Source of the DNA: CAYLMG01 sp964493425
GTDB taxonomy: Bacteria; Planctomycetota; Phycisphaerae; Sedimentisphaerales; Anaerobacaceae
DNA: 45,844 bases
NCBI GenBank assembly: GCA_964493425.1
Contig: CAZBMW010000019.1
Coordinates: 1-45,844 of the forward strand
Direction: 5' to 3'
The notes below the pieces were generated by a model. That model saw only the letters and a program-made list of their open reading frames with translations. It did not search any database and was not told where the DNA came from. The translations under genes and the position numbers were made by a program. Shown piece after piece: positions 42,112 to 45,844 of the stretch. Each line of letters begins with the position of its first letter. The stretch's first letter is position 1.

Positions 42112-43433
42112 TAATCCTTATCCTCCGGTATATCAACGATTCTTATGCACATTGGTTTTCCGCCTATGACGTCAAGCTTTTCCAAGTCTTTCAATGCTGC
42201 TGTTATATTTTTCTGCTGAGTCGGATGTGTCAGAATCACCACCGGCACGGTATTTTCAGGTCCTATTCCCTCGTGCTGAAGTGCTCCTGAGTTGCTTATA
42301 TCGTGCTCAGCGAGAATCTTGCTCCATTGTGCGACGACTCCCGGCCGGTCCTTGCACATAATACGGATGTAGAACCTGCTGATAAGGTTGTCGATTTTGT
42401 CTATGAGGACAGAAGTTTGGCTTCTTGGTTTAAGCTTGAGATTTTTGAAAGTGTTAGCCGAGTTGCCGAGGGCTACATCTATAATGTCAGCCACAACTGC
42501 ACTTGCAGTGGGTATCATTCCCGCACCTCGTCCGTAATAGTTGACCTGTCCGGCTGCGCTGCTGAATATGCTGATAGCGTTAAATGGGCCATCGACATTG
42601 GCGAGAGAATTGTCCTTGCTTATAAATGAAGGATGCACCCTGAGTGAAATCTTATTGTTTTCATTCTTTTGGCCGATGGCCAGCAGCTTTAAGACATAAC
42701 CCATCTCGGCGCCATACCTGATGTCCTCCTGAGCGATTGACTCGATACCTTCTGTAAATATATCCTCGAGAGAAATCTCACAACCTAAAGCTATTGATGC
42801 CAAAATTGCCAGCTTATGGGCGCTGTCGGTGCCGTTTATATCGAGCGTTGGGTCAGCTTCGGCATATCCTTTTTTCTGTGCCTGTTGCAGGGCGGTGTTA
42901 AAATCCAGACCTTTGCTGCTCATATTCGAGAGTATGTAATTGCACGTGCCGTTAACGATTCCATATATTGCGGTGATATCGTTTGCAATCAAGCCGGTGC
43001 GCAGACCTGATATGATTGGAATTCCTGCTGCACAACTGGCTTCGAATGCTATGCACCGCGAGTTATCGTGGGCGGCTTTGAAAAGTTCGCTGCCGTGTTC
43101 CGCCAGTAATGCTTTATTTGCGGTAACAACGTCTTTGCCTGACTCGAGCATCTTGAGCTGAATATCCTTAGCTGCAGTCGTTCCGCCGACAAGTTCCAGG
43201 CCTATGGTAATGCTTTTGTCGTTCAAGAGCTTATTAAAATCAGTTGTTAAAACGCCTTCGGGCAGTTGAACATCCCTTTTTCTTTCGGTGTCAATATCGA
43301 CGACGCAAGCAATTTCAAGACGCAGCCCGGTTTTGAACGCTATAGCATCTGCCTGCTGGCTGATGAGCTTTATTACTCCGGTGCCGACCGTACCGAAACC
43401 CACGATTCCTACTTTTACCTTTTTTTCTTCCAT
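42111..43433 (-). CDS. hom: Homoserine dehydrogenase
   Basis: Reduces aspartate semialdehyde to homoserine. About 440 aa. The Rossmann motif is VGIVGFGTVGTGVI at the N-terminus. LVGGTTAAKD, VTANKALLAEHG, ASCAAGIPII, GIVNGTCNYIL (the homoserine DH signature region) and YAEADPTLDINGTDSAHKLAILA follow. A C-terminal ACT domain (~360-440, FYIRIMCKDRPGVVAQWSKIL) implies threonine feedback. ATG 43433 is preceded by GAGAG; the in-frame GTG at 43445 lacks an SD. It is first in the leftward run hom, apgM-like, lysC, nuclease. Confidence 0.95.
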   Translation of the reverse strand: MEEKKVKVGIVGFGTVGTGVIKLISQQADAIAFKTGLRLEIACVVDIDTERKRDVQLPEGVLTTDFNKLLNDKSITIGLELVGGTTAAKDIQLKMLESGKDVVTANKALLAEHGSELFKAAHDNSRCIAFEASCAAGIPIISGLRTGLIANDITAIYGIVNGTCNYILSNMSSKGLDFNTALQQAQKKGYAEADPTLDINGTDSAHKLAILASIALGCEISLEDIFTEGIESIAQEDIRYGAEMGYVLKLLAIGQKNENNKISLRVHPSFISKDNSLANVDGPFNAISIFSSAAGQVNYYGRGAGMIPTASAVVADIIDVALGNSANTFKNLKLKPRSQTSVLIDKIDNLISRFYIRIMCKDRPGVVAQWSKILAEHDISNSGALQHEGIGPENTVPVVILTHPTQQKNITAALKDLEKLDVIGGKPMCIRIVDIPEDKD

Positions 43434-43588
43434 ATTCGCTCTCACAATATTTGTGAAATTTTTAGCAGGCAGTAGTTTATAGACTTAAAAGCTGATAGTC
43501 AATAACCAACTTTTGATTTGCCTGCCTTTAGCTCGTCGATTATCATCAGTGCTTTCAATGTTACGATATCGTATTTTGGTTTTAAGCG

Positions 43589-44509
43589 ATGCTGATTTAC
43601 ATAAGGTTACTGTTAACTTCAATATTCTGGGCGGGGACTTTTATTGCCGGCAGGGTGCTCGGCAGAGAGGATGGAACTGTAACACCTTTCTGTGCGGCTT
43701 TTTTGAGATTTTTTTTCGCTTCAATCCCGCTGGTTATTGTTACACGGCTGAAAGAAAAAGCCCTGCCGGGATTAAAGGGCAATGAAATTGCCCCGGTGAT
43801 ACTGCTGGCGCTGTCCGGTGTTTTCCTGTATCACTTTCTTTTCCTCACAGGCCTGAAAACAATCGAATCTTCCAGAGCATCTCTTATTGTTGCAACCTGT
43901 CCCGTTTTTATTACCTTATTCAGCGCCTTTTTCTTCAAGGAGAAACTAACAGTCGTAAAACTTGCAGGGATAGTATTATCCGTCTTTGGTGCTGTATTTG
44001 TAATCACCGAAGGAAAACTTGCAGACATATTTACAAAGGGTTTCGGCGAAGGCGAGCTGTGCATTTTCGGCTGTGTGATATGCTGGACGATATATTCTTT
44101 GGTTGGTAAGGCTATGCTCCACAGGCTCAGCAGCCTGGTGATGGTTACATACTCGGTTCTGCTTGGCGCTGTAATGCTCTTTATACCTGCTATTCTCGAA
44201 GGTTTATTTTCCGAGATAACGAAGTATACTCTCAGCAAAGACTTCTCAGCTATAATTTACTTAGCCGTATTCGGCACAGTAATTGGTTTTGTATGGTATT
44301 ATGACGGCCTGAAAAAAGTAGGGCCGGTGAAGACCAGTCAGTTTATAAACTTCATTCCGGTTTTTACCGTTATCCTCGCTTTTTTGATTCTGAATGAAAA
44401 AATTACGATATCACTTATAATCGGAGCTATACTCGTACTCACTGGTGTCTTTCTGACAAATGCGAGATTTAACTTCAGCAAAAAGGATTTGAATTATGAG
44501 CATACATAG
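43589..44509 (+). CDS. DMT superfamily (EamA) permease
   Basis: 306 aa with about ten transmembrane helices in two EamA repeats (~7-140 and ~155-300). The first has FWAGTFIAGRVL and FLRFFFASIPLVIVT; GLKTIESSRASLIVATCPVFI closes it. The second has VKTSQFINFIPVFTVILAFL. The family contains exporters and importers of amino acids, nucleosides and other metabolites; the substrate cannot be told. It is divergent from hom across 155 bp. It overlaps rsmE by 14 bp, so is co-translated with it. No strong SD before ATG 43589. Confidence 0.9.
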   Translation: MLIYIRLLLTSIFWAGTFIAGRVLGREDGTVTPFCAAFLRFFFASIPLVIVTRLKEKALPGLKGNEIAPVILLALSGVFLYHFLFLTGLKTIESSRASLIVATCPVFITLFSAFFFKEKLTVVKLAGIVLSVFGAVFVITEGKLADIFTKGFGEGELCIFGCVICWTIYSLVGKAMLHRLSSLVMVTYSVLLGAVMLFIPAILEGLFSEITKYTLSKDFSAIIYLAVFGTVIGFVWYYDGLKKVGPVKTSQFINFIPVFTVILAFLILNEKITISLIIGAILVLTGVFLTNARFNFSKKDLNYEHT

Positions 44510-45233
44510 ATTTTACTGCGAGAATATAAAAAAGCCGGTTACCGAGTTAACAGGTTCCGAGTTCGAGCATCTTAGCAAGGTTCTGCGGCTGAGTTCAGGC
44601 CAGGATGTTGAGCTGTTTGACGGTCTTGGAACGTTGGCGCGAGCAGTTATAAAAGAAAAGTCCAGAAAATCCGCGAAAGTTAAAATCACTGAAATTACCA
44701 AATCCGAACCGCGTGAAAACAACCGGATAGTCCTTGCTGTCTCTATCGCAAAAGGTCAGAGATTTGACTGGCTGATTGAAAAAGCTGCTGAGCTTGGCAT
44801 CGACAGGATTACTCCAGTTATATTCGAGCGGACCGTCAAGAGTCCCTCTAATCCGAAAATACTCGAGCGCTGGATGCGACTTGCGGTGTCTGCAGCGAAG
44901 CAGTCGGGCAGGATTTTTTTGCCCGCGATTGATAATCTATTATCTTTAACCGAAGCACTCGACAGACTGCGACAGCAATACGAAAAAGCAAAAATAGTTT
45001 TCGGCAGTACCGGTGAAAGGGCCGAAAGCATATTACAATGCGGTTTGAGTGGTCAAGATATTATTGTTTTCGTAGGCCCGGAAGGTGGTCTCACTGACGA
45101 TGAGCGGGATTTATTAAAATCAAAGGGAGCAGAACCTGTCCGCCTTACTGCAACCATTCTGAGAACCGAGACTGCTGCACTGGTTTTTGCATCAGTACTC
45201 ACAACACAACGTGACAATCGAAAAACAGTTTAA
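44496..45233 (+). CDS. rsmE: 16S rRNA (uracil-1498-N3)-methyltransferase RsmE
   Basis: 245 aa SPOUT-class methyltransferase. The N-terminal PUA-like domain has HRFYCEN and SEFEHLSKVLRLSSGQ. The C-terminal SPOUT knot has KGQRFDWLIEKAAELGID, SAAKQSGRIFLPAI, FVGPEGGLTDDE and ATILRTETAALVFASVL, the S-adenosylmethionine-binding motif. Methylates U1498 in the decoding centre. AAGGA before ATG 44496 is a good SD; it starts inside the end of the permease gene. Confidence 0.95.
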   Translation: MSIHRFYCENIKKPVTELTGSEFEHLSKVLRLSSGQDVELFDGLGTLARAVIKEKSRKSAKVKITEITKSEPRENNRIVLAVSIAKGQRFDWLIEKAAELGIDRITPVIFERTVKSPSNPKILERWMRLAVSAAKQSGRIFLPAIDNLLSLTEALDRLRQQYEKAKIVFGSTGERAESILQCGLSGQDIIVFVGPEGGLTDDERDLLKSKGAEPVRLTATILRTETAALVFASVLTTQRDNRKTV

Positions 45234-45363
45234 AAAAATTCAGTCTATGCCTTTGTTTTTTCAACGATAGTCCCATATATATTCTGCCCGAAGACAAGCG
45301 GGCGTAACATTATTAGACCGTTAAAAAAATCGGGTTTTCGGTGCGGACTTCGCCATAAATATG

Positions 45364-45392
45364 TTGATTTAAAGGTTGATTTTCGGTAAAAT
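45364..45392 (+). promoter_or_regulatory. Sigma-70-like promoter for the secreted-protein gene at the right edge
   Basis: TTGATT (45364-45369), 17-nt spacer, TAAAAT (45387-45392). The leader of about 110 nt carries a perfect palindrome GCACAAT-TCAT-ATTGTGC (45469-45486) just before the SD (AAAGGGGGG). The palindrome could be an operator or a hairpin. Confidence 0.5.
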
Positions 45393-45503
45393 ACACTTTC
45401 TCAAATTGGGGTGAAAAGCATAGGGGGCTTTTCGAAAAACTTCGCTCGAAAAATTATTTTTATTGTTTGCACAATTCATATTGTGCGGGGAAAGGGGGGC
45501 AAG

Positions 45504-45844
45504 ATGAAGGTTAAATTACTGGTACTGCTCGTCATTTCAATTATGTCAATCACATTTTCAACTGCAGCGGCCTGTCATGTGACACTACAATGCTGCTCAA
45601 CTGAAATTATGGATGGAGAGTATGAGGGCTGGTATAAGTATGTTTACGATGTATCGTGGCAAATGCATGCCGGCCAGGATCTCGATTACTGGGAGCTGAA
45701 GCTGCCCTGCGATATTCCAGATGAGGCAGTTTTTACGGAGTTTGACGGCTCCTCGAACAGTGTGCAGCATCCTTTCGACCCGGATGCGCTTAGCTGGGAT
45801 GGTTTGTATCTGGATTCGGATATGGTTTTGGGAATCTACTGTCC
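45504..45844 (+). CDS. Secreted protein, 5' part only (cut by window edge)
   Basis: ORF from ATG 45504, open to the end of the window (113 codons). A strong purine-rich SD (AAAGGGGGGCAAG) precedes it. Signal peptide MKVKLLVLLVISIMSITFST, cut near AAACH. The mature part has paired Cys (ACHVTLQCC), then YKYVYDVSWQMHAGQDLDYWELKLPC. Not recognised; the N-terminus resembles extracellular proteins of this group, some of which carry C-terminal sorting signals, but that end is missing. Confidence 0.7.
   Translation, partial: MKVKLLVLLVISIMSITFSTAAACHVTLQCCSTEIMDGEYEGWYKYVYDVSWQMHAGQDLDYWELKLPCDIPDEAVFTEFDGSSNSVQHPFDPDALSWDGLYLDSDMVLGIYC

Overview
The window reads as a piece of chromosome from an anaerobic-type planctomycete, most likely class Phycisphaerae (Sedimentisphaerales-like). 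This is inferred from four things: a secreted pair at 29.4-30.7 kb with a dockerin-like tail and a planctomycete-style surface domain; the fused gene architectures; a type IV pilus-like locus with planctomycete-style pseudopilins; and intergenic repeats of a kind I associate with that group. No rRNA or other definitive marker is present, so the placement is tentative.

Layout. 0-12.9 kb is mostly housekeeping. It holds a tRNA(CAU) cut by the left edge, a leftward tyrA-purL-purQ operon with a clear promoter, accA, a leftward pair (a Sua5/low-molecular-weight phosphatase fusion and rpiB), a PilZ protein with a strong terminator, a ferritin-like protein, a YfcE-type phosphoesterase, and argH-thiL-tsaE. 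13.2-29.1 kb is one large rightward type IV pilus / type II secretion-like locus. It contains a major pilin, four minor pseudopilins, PilM-N-O-P-like proteins, a secretin, the PilB/GspE ATPase and the PilC/GspF platform protein. Between the secretin and the ATPase sits a four-gene signalling block: histidine kinase, CheY-like receiver, GAF+HD-GYP c-di-GMP phosphodiesterase and STAS protein. With the PilZ gene at 8 kb, this suggests that the machine is controlled through c-di-GMP. No PilT or prepilin peptidase is in the window.

29.4-30.7 kb carries two secreted proteins, the second with a dockerin-like C-terminus. 30.9-35.7 kb carries rpsO-pnp and an NtrB/NtrC-like two-component pair. 35.75-36.25 kb is a composite intergenic repeat element. 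Beyond it lies an AT-rich accessory patch (36.3-38.8 kb) with a TIR-domain protein facing a coiled-coil membrane protein. This patch is the best candidate for an undescribed, probably defence-related, module. A second dispersed-type repeat lies at 38.94-38.99 kb. 39-43.4 kb is a leftward hom / apgM-like / lysC / nuclease run, in which the phosphoglycerate-mutase-like gene may supply homoserine kinase activity. The window ends with a DMT-family permease, rsmE, and the start of a secreted protein cut by the right edge.

The accessory signals most worth checking are the TIR/membrane pair, the composite repeat, a possible structured leader RNA before the gene at 16507, and an Asn replacing the Thr/Ser of the Walker A motif in the pilus ATPase.
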